From Mycolicibacterium sp. P1-5 (GTDB taxonomy: Bacteria > Actinomycetota > Actinomycetes > Mycobacteriales > Mycobacteriaceae): 64,000 nt of DNA. The position numbers and the translations under genes were made by a program. The notes below the pieces were generated by a model, which worked only from the letters and a program-made list of their open reading frames with translations, was not told where the DNA came from and ran no database searches. The stretch covers positions 310,001 to 374,000 of the forward strand of contig NZ_NPKT01000002.1 in assembly GCF_008329565.1 (NCBI RefSeq), given 5' to 3'. Shown here in pieces: positions 19,457 to 28,216 of the stretch. The stretch's first letter is position 1. Each line of letters starts with the position of its first letter.

Positions 19457-20653
19457 TCAGGGTCTGCCCTGGCGTCCCGAATACCCTTCCCACGGACTGT
19501 AATCCGCGATCAGCTCCTCCTGCGCCGGCCGCAGTGCCTCGGGAACATGTTCGAGGTTGATCCGAATGCGATACCAGATCGAACTCGGCCCGCGCATCCC
19601 GTCGACCAGGATGTCGGTGGGCTGCAGGGCGTTTGCGGCCTCGGGATGACGGCCACGCCAGACATCCAAGGCTGCCATCGCCTCGTCGCGGGTCTTGGTG
19701 CGGGCGATCTCGATGAGCGGCTTGTTGCCTTTGGGTGGCTTCTCGGCCGGACCGAGCTCCTCGGCGAGCCGCAACAACGCATCCAGGGAGCCGACGGCGT
19801 CGTCCATCGACTCCCAGGGGTCACCGCGTTCGGAGAAGCGGGCCGGGACGGTCAGGATCGTGAACTCCTCGGCGCGGCACGCGGGCACTTCGTCCCATGT
19901 CAGCGGGGTCGACACCCGAGCGTCCGGGGTGGCCCGCACCGAATAGGCCGACGCGACGGTGCGGTCCTTCGCGTTCTGGTTGAAGTCGACGAAAACTCGT
20001 TGTCCGCGCTCTTCCTTCCACCACAGGCTGCTGGCCAGCTCGGGAACGCGGCGCTGCACTTCGCGGGCCACGGTCTCCGCAGCGAGCCGCACCTGCTTGA
20101 ACGTCCAGTGCGGTGCGATCCGGGTATAGATGTGAAACCCGCGCGAGCCCGACGTCTTCGGCCACGCCGTCAGCCCGTGGTCCTCGAGCACCTCCCGCGC
20201 CACCTGCGCGACATCGAGGATCTGCGGCCACTCGACGCCGGGCATCGGATCGAGGTCGATACGTAACTCGTCGGGATGGTCGAGGTCGCCGGCGCGGACC
20301 GGATGCGGATTGAGGTCGACGCAGCCGAGGTTGATCGCCCACGCCAGTCCGGCAGGTTCGTGGATCACCGCCTCCTTGGCCGAGGTTCCGCGGGCGTAGC
20401 GCAACTCGGCGACCTCGATCCAGTCCGGGCGCTTTTCGGGGGCGCGCTTCTGGAAGATCGCTTCCTCGGTGATGCCCTTGACGAACCGCTTGAGGATCAT
20501 CGGCCGGTCGGCGACACCGCGTAGCGCGCCGTCGGCCACCGCGAGGTAGTAGCTGACGAGGTCGCCCTTGGTGACCGGAGCGCGCCCGTCGGCCGTAGGG
20601 AAGACGACTTTGTCGGGATGGCTGATGGTGACCTGGCGACCGTCCACGTCCAT
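19457..20653 (-). CDS. Stand-alone LigD-type primase-polymerase (PolD2-like)
   Basis: The 398-residue product is a LigD polymerase domain without ligase or nuclease domains. The archaeo-eukaryotic primase motifs are visible: D133/D135 in RIDLDP, H174 in SGSRGFHIY and D223 in VFVDFNQNAKDR. The N-terminal segment RPMILKRFVKGI is also typical. Such enzymes add nucleotides, often ribonucleotides, at short gaps or breaks in mycobacterial repair. Position next to fadD2 and fadE6 homologues matches Rv0269c (PolD2) rather than the Ku-dependent LigD. The start is 66 bases from the divergent fadD2 ATG, so the two share a promoter region. Confidence 0.9.
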   Translation of the reverse strand: MDVDGRQVTISHPDKVVFPTADGRAPVTKGDLVSYYLAVADGALRGVADRPMILKRFVKGITEEAIFQKRAPEKRPDWIEVAELRYARGTSAKEAVIHEPAGLAWAINLGCVDLNPHPVRAGDLDHPDELRIDLDPMPGVEWPQILDVAQVAREVLEDHGLTAWPKTSGSRGFHIYTRIAPHWTFKQVRLAAETVAREVQRRVPELASSLWWKEERGQRVFVDFNQNAKDRTVASAYSVRATPDARVSTPLTWDEVPACRAEEFTILTVPARFSERGDPWESMDDAVGSLDALLRLAEELGPAEKPPKGNKPLIEIARTKTRDEAMAALDVWRGRHPEAANALQPTDILVDGMRGPSSIWYRIRINLEHVPEALRPAQEELIADYSPWEGYSGRQGRP

Positions 20654-20719
20654 GAAGCCATGGTAATTAGGCTGCTCGTTCCGTCTTGGCTGCGACGTGC
20701 GTCACCTAGGGTTGAAATC

Positions 20720-22399
20720 ATGCCTAGTCTTTTCGATCTACCCGCGCAGGCACTGGCCAAGGCTCAGCAATTGGCCGATCGCGGCTCGGCTGAGCTGCAC
20801 TACCTGGTCAAAATGATCGAGTCCGGCGCGTTCCGGCTCGAGCCGCCACAGAATCTCCTGGCGATGGTGGCCGACATCCGCCGCTGGGGTGAGATCGGGA
20901 TGGTCCCGGCCCTCAACGCCCGCCGCACACCCAACAAGCTCGCGATCGTCGACGACGAAGGGTCGATGACGTACAGGGAACTCGACGATGCGGCCAACGC
21001 CGTCGCCAACGCGTTGCTGGCCATGGGTGTCGGCGGCGGCGACGGCGTGGCCATCTTGGCCCGCAATCATCGCTGGTTCGTGATCGCCAACTACGGGGCC
21101 GCGCGGGTCGGCGCCCGGACGATCATGCTCAACACCGAGTTCTCCGGGCCGCAGATCAGGGACGTCTCCGAACGCGAGGGCGCCAAGCTGATCATCTACG
21201 ACGACGAGTACGCCGAGGCCGTGAAGCTCGCCGAGCCGCCGCTGGGCATGCTGCGCGCGCTGGGGACCAATCCGGACAAGCAGGAGCCGTCGGGCAGTAC
21301 CGACGAAACGTTGGCCGACGTCATCGCGCGCAGCAGCACCGCGCCGGCGCCGAAGGCCACCAAGCGATCGTCGATCATCATCCTCACCAGCGGCACCACC
21401 GGAACGCCGAAGGGCGCCACCCGCAACACCCCGCCGACACTGGCGCCGATCGGCGGCATTCTGTCGGCAGTGCCGTTCCGCGCCGGCGAGGTCACCTCGT
21501 TGCCGTCGCCGATGTTCCACGCACTGGGCTATCTGCACGCCACCATCGCGCTGACGATGGGCTCGACTCTGGTACTGCATCGAAAGTTCAAGCCGGACAT
21601 TGTGTTACAGGATGTCGCCAAACACAAGGTGACGGCGATCGTGGTGGTGCCCGTCATGCTCTCGCGCATGCTCGACGCGCTGGAGAAAATGGACAGCAAG
21701 CCGGACCTTTCGGCACTGCGGATCATCTTCGTATCCGGGTCGCAGCTCGGTGCGGAGCTGGCCACCAGGGCGCTGAAGGACATCGGCCCGGTGATCTACA
21801 ACATGTACGGCTCAACGGAAGTCGCGTTCGCGACCATCGCCGGGCCGAAGGATCTGCAGATGAACCCGGCCACCGTCGGTCCCGTCGTCACGGGTGTCAA
21901 GGTCAAGATCCTCGACGACAACGGCAACGAATTGCCGCAGGGCGAGGTCGGGCGGATCTTTGTCGGCAACAGCTTCCCGTTCGAGGGCTACACCGGTGGT
22001 GGCCACAAGCAGATCGTCGACGGACTGATGTCGTCCGGTGACGTCGGCTATTTCGACCACAACGGCTTGCTGTTCGTCAGCGGCCGCGACGACGAGATGA
22101 TCGTGTCCGGCGGCGAGAACGTTTTCCCAGCCGAGGTCGAGGACCTCATCAGCGGTCACCCCGACGTAATCGAGGCAACCGCGTTGGGTGTCGACGATGC
22201 GGACTGGGGCGCCCGGCTGCGAGCGTTCGTCGTGCTGAAGGAAGAGGCGGAACTCACCGAGGACGCCGTCAAGAACTATGTGCGCGAACATCTCGCGCGC
22301 TACAAGGTTCCGCGCGAAGTGGTGTTCCTTGCCGAGTTGCCGCGTAACCCCACCGGTAAGATCCTCAAGCGCGAGCTGCGCGAGATCGAAATCCAGTGA
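20720..22399 (+). CDS. fadD2: Acyl-CoA synthetase/ligase FadD2
   Basis: This ANL-superfamily enzyme activates a fatty or related carboxylic acid to its acyl-CoA through an acyl-adenylate. The ATP-binding P-loop motif is TSGTTGTPKGA, near residue 220. Later motifs are MYGSTEVAF, GRDDEMIVSGGENVFPAEVE and the C-terminal lysine motif NPTGKILKREL. The ATG at 20720 gives 559 residues, as in M. tuberculosis FadD2. It faces fadE6 (acyl-CoA dehydrogenase) convergently, suggesting a shared beta-oxidation-type pathway. A long hairpin fills the gap between their stop codons. The exact substrate cannot be read from sequence. Confidence 0.93.
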   Translation: MPSLFDLPAQALAKAQQLADRGSAELHYLVKMIESGAFRLEPPQNLLAMVADIRRWGEIGMVPALNARRTPNKLAIVDDEGSMTYRELDDAANAVANALLAMGVGGGDGVAILARNHRWFVIANYGAARVGARTIMLNTEFSGPQIRDVSEREGAKLIIYDDEYAEAVKLAEPPLGMLRALGTNPDKQEPSGSTDETLADVIARSSTAPAPKATKRSSIIILTSGTTGTPKGATRNTPPTLAPIGGILSAVPFRAGEVTSLPSPMFHALGYLHATIALTMGSTLVLHRKFKPDIVLQDVAKHKVTAIVVVPVMLSRMLDALEKMDSKPDLSALRIIFVSGSQLGAELATRALKDIGPVIYNMYGSTEVAFATIAGPKDLQMNPATVGPVVTGVKVKILDDNGNELPQGEVGRIFVGNSFPFEGYTGGGHKQIVDGLMSSGDVGYFDHNGLLFVSGRDDEMIVSGGENVFPAEVEDLISGHPDVIEATALGVDDADWGARLRAFVVLKEEAELTEDAVKNYVREHLARYKVPREVVFLAELPRNPTGKILKRELREIEIQ

Positions 22400-22448
22400 T
22401 TTCGGCGCGTTTTCGTTCGCTGAGCGAACGAAAACGCGCCCAAATCAC
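22396..22448. terminator. Bidirectional hairpin terminator between fadD2 and fadE6
   Basis: A near-perfect inverted repeat fills the gap. The core arms, 22404-22420 and 22424-22440 (17 bases each, ggcgcgttttcgttcgc and its complement), flank a three-base loop, tga. Beyond one c/c mismatch (22403/22441) another seven pairs form (gtgattt with aaatcac). The fadD2 stop and the fadE6 stop lie in the outer stem. It has no long T tract beyond the stem, but the four-base A/T runs inside the arms and the position favour a two-way terminator. Confidence 0.72.
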
Positions 22449-24646
22449 TACGGGTCGCGGGGCAGGCCCAGCAGCCGCTCGGCGATGATGTTCAACTGCA
22501 CCTCCGAGGTGCCGCCGTAGATCGTCGTCGATCTGCTGCCCAGTAGATACTCCGCCCACTTGCCTTGCGGCTCATTGGGATCGCCGATCGCGCCGTCGAT
22601 GCCGAACGACGACACCACGAACTCGGCGTAGCCCTGCCCGGTGCGCATCGACAGCAGCTTCGAGACCGCGGCCGATGGCATCGCGTCACCACCGGCGAGC
22701 GTCAGCAGGGTCGAGCGCAGGTTCAGCAGCTTGGCCGCATGCCCCTCGGCGACCAGTTGACCGGCCCGGTGATGGCCGACCTGGTCGAAGTGGCCGTCAC
22801 CGACGAACTCCACGAACCCGTCGAGATTGGCCAGGAAGCCCGGTTCGCTGCTGCCAATCGAAACGCGTTCCGCTGTCAGGGTATTGCGGCTGACCTCCCA
22901 GCCGCGGTCGACCTCTCCGAGCACCAGTTCGTCGGGAACGAAGACGTCGTCGATGAATACGGTGTTGAACATCGCATGACCGGTGAGCTCGCGCAGCGGC
23001 TTGACCTCGACGCCCTCGGCTTTCATGTCCAGCAGGAAGTAGGTGATGCCACTGTGTTTCGGGGCGTTCGGGTTCGTACGGGCAAGCAGCGCACCCCACT
23101 GCGCGTACTGCGCGCCGGTGGTCCAGATCTTCTGCCCGGTGATCCGCCAGCCACCGTCGACCTTGGTGGCCTTGGTGGTCAAGCTGGCCAGGTCGGATCC
23201 GGCGCCGGGCTCGGAGAACAGCTGGCACCAGATCATTTCGCCGCGGAACGTCGGTGGCAGGAAGCGCTGTTTCTGTTCCTCGTTGCCGAACGCCACGATC
23301 GACGGGATCAGCCACGCAGCAATGCCCATCTGCGGGCGCTTGACCTGTCCGGCGGTGAACTCCTGGGCGATGATGATCTGCTCGATCGGTGTGGCCGCCC
23401 GGCCCCACGGTTTGGGGAGATGCGGCTGCACCCAGCCTGCCTCCGCGATCGCGGCCTTACGTTCCTCGCGCGGGATCGCCTTCATCGCAGCGACTTCCGC
23501 GCGAATTTCCTCGCGCAGCTGCTCGGTCTCGGGGTCGAGGTCGATGTTGATCGCCCGCATGCCGGTGCTCGTGGCGGTGTCGAACACCTTCTGCTGGTAC
23601 TCATTGGCGCGCCCGAACGCGGCGACCAGGCCCAGCGTGCGGCGGTAGTACACGTTGGTGTCGTGCTCCCAGGTGAAGCCGATGCCCCCGTGCACCTGGA
23701 TACAGTCCTGGGTGGTGTGCTGGGCGGCGGCCGGCGCCAGGCTGGCCGCGACGGCGGCGGCGAACTCATACGCCGTTTCCTCGTTGTTCCAACCCTTTTC
23801 GGAAGCCTCGTCCAATGCGCGGGCGGCATCCCACACCGCCGCGGTGGCGCGCTCAGTGTCGGCGATCATCTCGGCACACTTGTGCTTGATGGCCTGGAAC
23901 TGGCCGATCGGGCGGCCGAACTGCTCGCGGATCTTCGCGTAAGCCGCCGCGGTATCGGTGGCCCAGCGGGCGATGCCGACGGCCTCGGCGGATAGCAGCG
24001 TCGTAAAGATCGCGCGGCCGGCCGGTTGCGAGAGACCGGACAGCACGCGGTCGTCGGCGACCTCGACGGCGCTGGCCCGCACATGCGCCACCGGACGAAG
24101 CAGGTCCACCGACTTGACCGGCTCGATCTCCAACTGTTCGGCGTCGAGGATCACCCACTCCACGCCGCTCTCGATAGCGACCGGCAGCACCAGCATCGAG
24201 GCCTGCCCGGCGGCGGGCACCGAGCGGGCTTCACCGCGGATCACCAGGGAGCCGTCCTGTCGGGTGGCCGTCAGGCCCGACTCCAGAGCGCAGGTGGCGA
24301 TGAGCTCGCCGGACGCCAGCCCGTTCAGCAGGTCGGCGCCGGGATCGTGAGCGGAGATCAGCGCACTGGCGATCGCCGACGAGACGAATGGTCCCGGCAC
24401 CGCACCGTAGCCGAACTCGGCGATCACGATCGCCAGCTCCAGCAGGCCGAAGCCCTGACCGTCAACGGACTCGGCGAGGTGCAAGCCGTGCAGGCCCTGT
24501 TCGGCGGCCGCTTTCCAGTACGGCGGCGGGGATGGCACCGGAGTTTCCAGGGCCTCGTGCAGGACCTCGGACGGTGCGACGCGTGCGACGAGCGACTTCA
24601 CCGAGTCCGCGAGGTCGTTGTGCTCAGGTGTGATCGCGATGGGCAT
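22448..24646 (-). CDS. fadE6: Double-domain acyl-CoA dehydrogenase FadE6
   Basis: The 732-residue product is two acyl-CoA dehydrogenase units in one chain. The first (about 1-370) ends in QVHGGIGFTWEHDTNVYYRR. The second (about 380-732) has SEPGAGSDLASL, W-R-I-T-G-Q-K-I-W-T-T-G and the C-terminal YGGTSEVQLNIIAERLLGLP. These are FAD enzymes that introduce the alpha-beta double bond in acyl-CoA substrates, often CoA intermediates of sterol or lipid catabolism in mycobacteria. Tandem fusion and length match FadE6 (731 residues). The gene starts 61 bases downstream of the MFS gene on the same strand and may be transcribed with it. Confidence 0.93.
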   Translation of the reverse strand: MPIAITPEHNDLADSVKSLVARVAPSEVLHEALETPVPSPPPYWKAAAEQGLHGLHLAESVDGQGFGLLELAIVIAEFGYGAVPGPFVSSAIASALISAHDPGADLLNGLASGELIATCALESGLTATRQDGSLVIRGEARSVPAAGQASMLVLPVAIESGVEWVILDAEQLEIEPVKSVDLLRPVAHVRASAVEVADDRVLSGLSQPAGRAIFTTLLSAEAVGIARWATDTAAAYAKIREQFGRPIGQFQAIKHKCAEMIADTERATAAVWDAARALDEASEKGWNNEETAYEFAAAVAASLAPAAAQHTTQDCIQVHGGIGFTWEHDTNVYYRRTLGLVAAFGRANEYQQKVFDTATSTGMRAINIDLDPETEQLREEIRAEVAAMKAIPREERKAAIAEAGWVQPHLPKPWGRAATPIEQIIIAQEFTAGQVKRPQMGIAAWLIPSIVAFGNEEQKQRFLPPTFRGEMIWCQLFSEPGAGSDLASLTTKATKVDGGWRITGQKIWTTGAQYAQWGALLARTNPNAPKHSGITYFLLDMKAEGVEVKPLRELTGHAMFNTVFIDDVFVPDELVLGEVDRGWEVSRNTLTAERVSIGSSEPGFLANLDGFVEFVGDGHFDQVGHHRAGQLVAEGHAAKLLNLRSTLLTLAGGDAMPSAAVSKLLSMRTGQGYAEFVVSSFGIDGAIGDPNEPQGKWAEYLLGSRSTTIYGGTSEVQLNIIAERLLGLPRDP

Positions 24647-24685
24647 GGTAGGTGCCTTCCTACGACAGATCAGACGGTGCCAAAT

Positions 24686-24697
24686 AACCGGTCGGTT
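24686..24697. promoter_or_regulatory. Small inverted repeat, possible operator upstream of fadE6
   Basis: The bases aaccggtcggtt form five-base inverted arms (AACCG/CGGTT) around a two-base centre, 40 bases upstream of the fadE6 ATG and inside the MFS-fadE6 gap. The size is within the range of TetR-family sites, but the arms are short and no regulator is tied to it. Confidence 0.3.
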
Positions 24698-24707
24698 GGG
24701 AGCGACG

Positions 24708-26036
24708 TTACCCGTTTGAGGGTGTGCTCCGATCGGGGGTGGCGCGCAGGACCACCACGACGACCGCCGAGATCATCATGAAGACACCCACGGCCCACAT
24801 ACCGGCTTTGTCACTACCGGTCAACTGGTTCAGTGCGCCGGTGGCATACGGGGCGGCGAACCCGCCGAGATTGCCGATCGAGTTGATCAGCCCGATCCCG
24901 CCCGCGGCCGCGGCGCCGGTGAGGAACTGGGCCGGAAGCGCCCAGAAGCTGGGAATTGCACTGAACACGCCCATGGCCGCGATGCACACCGGAATCATCA
25001 CCAGCAATGGAGAGTGCAGATACAGCGCGATCGGAATAGCCAAGCCGCCCAGCCCCATTGGGATTGCGACGTGCCAGACGTGTTCATGCCGGCGATCGGC
25101 GTGGCGCGACCACAGATACATCGCGATCGCAGCCAGGGTGTAGGGCACCGCGGTGATCAGGCCGACCTGCACGATCGACAGCTTTATGTCGAAGGTCTTC
25201 TTGAAGTTGGAGATGATCGAGGGCAAGAAGAACGCTAGCGCGTACAGGCCGTAGGCGACGCCGAAGTACACCAGGGCCAGCAACCAGATTCGCGGACTGG
25301 TCAGCGCCCGGCGCAGCGGGAAGTCGAAGCTGCCGGCGACATCGCGTTCTTCGTCGGCCAACACGCCGATCAGCCATTGCCTTTCGTCGGGCTGCAGCCA
25401 GTGCGCCTCGGCCGGCCGGTCGGTCAGGTAGAACCAGCAGATCACGCCGAGGATGATCGCGGGCAGGCCTACGCCGATCATCATGAACTGCCAGCCGGCC
25501 AGCCCGAATGTGCCTTCACCGGCCTGGATCATCCACGCTGCCAACGGAGTTCCGATGGCCGCGGCGATCGGGCTGGCCATCATGAACATCGCCACGATCC
25601 GCGCCCGGTAGGCGGCGGGGAACCAGCGGGTCAGATACAGAATCACGCCCGGGAACAATCCCGCCTCGGCGACGCCGAGCAGGAATCGCAATGCCAGCAG
25701 GGTCGGCGCGTTGGGCGCGAATCCGATTGCCACCGCGACGATCCCCCATGACACCGCAATGCGTGCCAGCCAACGGCGGGCGCCGAAGCGCTCGAGCGCC
25801 AGATTCGACGGCACCTCGACCAGTACGTAGCCGATGAAGAAGATGCCCGAGGCCAGACCGAACATGCTCGCCGTGAGCTGGAGGTGCTCGCTGATGTCGG
25901 CTCTGGCGATGCCGAGGTTGGTGCGATCGAGGTAGTTGACGAAGTACAGCGCCATGAGAAAGGGCACGACTCGGATGACGACCTTGCGCAGTGTGCGCGT
26001 TTCCAGTGACTTCTCAGCGGTGGAGGCGCTCGCCAT
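24708..26036 (-). CDS. MFS transporter, anion:cation symporter type
   Basis: The 442-residue protein has twelve predicted helices. The N-terminal signature (MALYFVNYLDRTNLGIARAD) and the segment GVAEAGLFPGVILYLTRWFP are characteristic of the ACS family, which takes up organic anions such as phthalate, tartrate, hexuronates or hydroxy acids. It overlaps the 3' end of the 2-hydroxyacid dehydrogenase gene by 23 bases and has a GGGAGG ribosome site. It is therefore part of an operon with that dehydrogenase and an alpha/beta hydrolase. A carboxylate or hydroxycarboxylate substrate is inferred. Confidence 0.88.
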   Translation of the reverse strand: MASASTAEKSLETRTLRKVVIRVVPFLMALYFVNYLDRTNLGIARADISEHLQLTASMFGLASGIFFIGYVLVEVPSNLALERFGARRWLARIAVSWGIVAVAIGFAPNAPTLLALRFLLGVAEAGLFPGVILYLTRWFPAAYRARIVAMFMMASPIAAAIGTPLAAWMIQAGEGTFGLAGWQFMMIGVGLPAIILGVICWFYLTDRPAEAHWLQPDERQWLIGVLADEERDVAGSFDFPLRRALTSPRIWLLALVYFGVAYGLYALAFFLPSIISNFKKTFDIKLSIVQVGLITAVPYTLAAIAMYLWSRHADRRHEHVWHVAIPMGLGGLAIPIALYLHSPLLVMIPVCIAAMGVFSAIPSFWALPAQFLTGAAAAGGIGLINSIGNLGGFAAPYATGALNQLTGSDKAGMWAVGVFMMISAVVVVVLRATPDRSTPSNG

Positions 26037-26985
26037 CCTGCCTCCCGTTCACGACGTTGATCAGGTCGCGACCGTCGTACAGCCGACGACAATTCTCGAC
26101 GGCCTGAATCAGGTAGCGGCGCATGGTGTCAACGGTGTACCAGCTGACATGCGGGGTCACCACAACATTGTCGAGCTGCAGCAGCGGGTTGTCCGGGGCT
26201 ACGGGTTCTTCGGTGAACACATCGAGCCCGGCGGTGGCGAGCCGGCCGTCGCGCAACGCCTCGATCAGAGCCGGTTCGTCGATGACGCCTCCGCGAGAAG
26301 TGTTGACCAGAACGGCAGTTGACTTCATCTTGTCCAGAGCGGCCCGGTTGATCAGTTTGTCGGTCGCAGGTGTCAGCGGCACGTGCAGGCTGACGATGTC
26401 GCTGTCGGCGAGTAGCGCGTGCAGCGGACGCCAGGTGGCGGTGCCGTCGTCGCCGGTGTTGGTGTGCAGGACAATGCCGCCCATGGCGAGCACGATCTGC
26501 TCGACGCGCTTGGCGATGTTGCCGTAACCCACCAGCCCGACGGTGCAACTACCGATGTCGCGCACGGTTTCACCGAGGCTGGGATCGGTCGGCCAACCGC
26601 GGCCTTGACGGGTGACCTGGTTCAGCGCGGGAAGCCGGCGCAGCGCAGCCAACATCAGCAGCACCGCACCCTCGGCGACCGACGGTGAGTTGGCGCCGGG
26701 CATGTTGGCCACCGCGATTCCCAGCTCGCTGGCGGTCTCGACGTCGATGGTGTTCACCCCGGCACCGAGCTTGTGCACCAGGCGCAATCGCGGCCCGCGG
26801 CGCAGGTCCTCACCCGACAGTGGGCGAAGAACATGCCAGATCACCTCGGCTTCAGGCAATTCCCGGCGCAGCGTCTCGTTGTCGTCTTCGTGACACCACC
26901 GAATGTCAAGCCAATCCGATTCGGGTGCAACAATACTCAGAGCGTTGTCGCCGGGTACGAAGTGCGCCAGGACTCTTACCGCCAC
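26014..26985 (-). CDS. D-isomer-specific 2-hydroxyacid dehydrogenase
   Basis: This NAD-dependent oxidoreductase of the PGDH/hydroxypyruvate reductase family interconverts a 2-keto acid and a D-2-hydroxy acid. The Rossmann motif is VGLVGYGNIAKRVE. The catalytic Arg is in NTSRGGVIDEPAL, the Glu in GLDVFTEEP, and the His in VVVTPHVSW. The start is uncertain. The GTG at 26985 gives 323 residues and a ten-base overlap with the hydrolase gene; the GTG at 27000 would add five residues. It sits between hydrolase and MFS genes on one strand, suggesting that a hydrolysed substrate yields a hydroxy or keto acid. Confidence 0.87.
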   Translation of the reverse strand: MAVRVLAHFVPGDNALSIVAPESDWLDIRWCHEDDNETLRRELPEAEVIWHVLRPLSGEDLRRGPRLRLVHKLGAGVNTIDVETASELGIAVANMPGANSPSVAEGAVLLMLAALRRLPALNQVTRQGRGWPTDPSLGETVRDIGSCTVGLVGYGNIAKRVEQIVLAMGGIVLHTNTGDDGTATWRPLHALLADSDIVSLHVPLTPATDKLINRAALDKMKSTAVLVNTSRGGVIDEPALIEALRDGRLATAGLDVFTEEPVAPDNPLLQLDNVVVTPHVSWYTVDTMRRYLIQAVENCRRLYDGRDLINVVNGRQDGERLHR

Positions 26986-28097
26986 CGTTTGGCGATCCAC
27001 TTCGCGATGGTGTCCGCCTGCTCGCTGCGCGCTCCGGGCGTGGTGAAGTAGTGATCGGTGTCGATGGCGCACATCGATTTGTCGTTGCTGGCCAGCGCGT
27101 CGAAAATGCGCTGGGCGTCCGAGGGGAACACGCCGGTGTCCTGTTCGGCGTTGATCACCAGCGCCGGGACGCTGACCCGGGCCAGATGGGGCTCGGCGCG
27201 GGTCTGGGCTGTCTTGAGGCTCCACATGCCCAGCCAGCTGCGCAGCGTGCAGGCCGCGGCGATGCCGTGGGCGGAGCGGTTGGCCTTCGCCGGTACACCC
27301 GCGTAGCAGAGATTGGGCTGACGCTTGGTGGGTTCGATGGTCGGATCCACCATGCGTGGATCGGCCCAGGTGCGCATCACGGTGAACGGCCGGTCGGAGA
27401 AGCCGGCCGCCTGCACCCGCTTTAGTTCGGTTTCGGCCCAATCGGTGATCGCCTGGTTGCGGGCGATCTGGGCGGACCGGTAGCGGACCAGGAAATCCGC
27501 GGAGAACGGCGGCCCGTTGTGTTCGTCGAAGAGGTCGAGCGCGGGATCGGTTGCCACCGGATCATTTTCGTCGGTGACGGCGCCGTCCATCCAGGAGGTG
27601 AGTACGTCAGGACGCCCGGGATGTGCGGCGCTGGCAATGTAGCCGTCAGCGGGTGGCAGTTCGCTCAGCCCCGCGGCGGGCCGCAATCCTTCCAGCGGTA
27701 TGACATTGGGGTCGACAGCCTGCGACTGATAGGCCGCCATCAACGAGCCGCCACCTGAGTTGCCGAGCAGAACAACCGTTTCCACTCCCTGCACGTCGCG
27801 CAGCCAGTGCACGCCAACACCGATGTCGACCACTGCGTGGTCGAGCATGAAGCTGCTCTCGAATCCGCGGAACCGGGTGTTCCAGCCGAGGAAGCCGACG
27901 CCGCGAGTGGCCAGGTAGTCGGCGAGGTAGTGCTCGGAGAAGTCGATCTGGTAGTGGGTGGCGATGACGGCGACCTTGGGTTTGCGGCCCACGCCCCGGT
28001 GGTAGAGGCCCTGGCAGGGATGTCCGCCGGCTCCCGCCCGGCGCGCGGTGGGGGATGGCACCCCGATGAACTCGCGCACGACTCCGGGCGTTGGCAT
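26976..28097 (-). CDS. Alpha/beta hydrolase (Rv0272c-like)
   Basis: The 373-residue protein has an alpha/beta-hydrolase fold. The nucleophile elbow is VVLLGNSGGGSLMAAY (Ser in G-N-S-G-G), an acid candidate lies in VINAEQDTGVFPS, and a late His in DTDHYFTTPG. No signal peptide is seen, so it should be cytosolic. The start has GAGGAGG six bases upstream. It is the first gene of the hydrolase, dehydrogenase and MFS run and diverges from the VOC gene. The substrate is unknown; an ester or C-C bond hydrolase of a small catabolic route is plausible. Confidence 0.85.
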   Translation of the reverse strand: MPTPGVVREFIGVPSPTARRAGAGGHPCQGLYHRGVGRKPKVAVIATHYQIDFSEHYLADYLATRGVGFLGWNTRFRGFESSFMLDHAVVDIGVGVHWLRDVQGVETVVLLGNSGGGSLMAAYQSQAVDPNVIPLEGLRPAAGLSELPPADGYIASAAHPGRPDVLTSWMDGAVTDENDPVATDPALDLFDEHNGPPFSADFLVRYRSAQIARNQAITDWAETELKRVQAAGFSDRPFTVMRTWADPRMVDPTIEPTKRQPNLCYAGVPAKANRSAHGIAAACTLRSWLGMWSLKTAQTRAEPHLARVSVPALVINAEQDTGVFPSDAQRIFDALASNDKSMCAIDTDHYFTTPGARSEQADTIAKWIAKRWR

Positions 28098-28216
28098 GTC
28101 GTGGCCTCCTCTGGAGTAGATCGCTCATAGACGATATTCGCCAGCGCCGATGTGCACGCCTGAATCCGGTGTTAGTTTCGGTTGGGAGAGTTGACCAGCA
28201 TCTGTGGGGGCACGCC

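Noticed and set aside
22565..23995. 476-codon plus-strand frame opposite fadE6
   Set aside because: It is fully antisense to the double acyl-CoA dehydrogenase, has Arg/Gly/Asp-rich composition and no recognisable motif or ribosome site.
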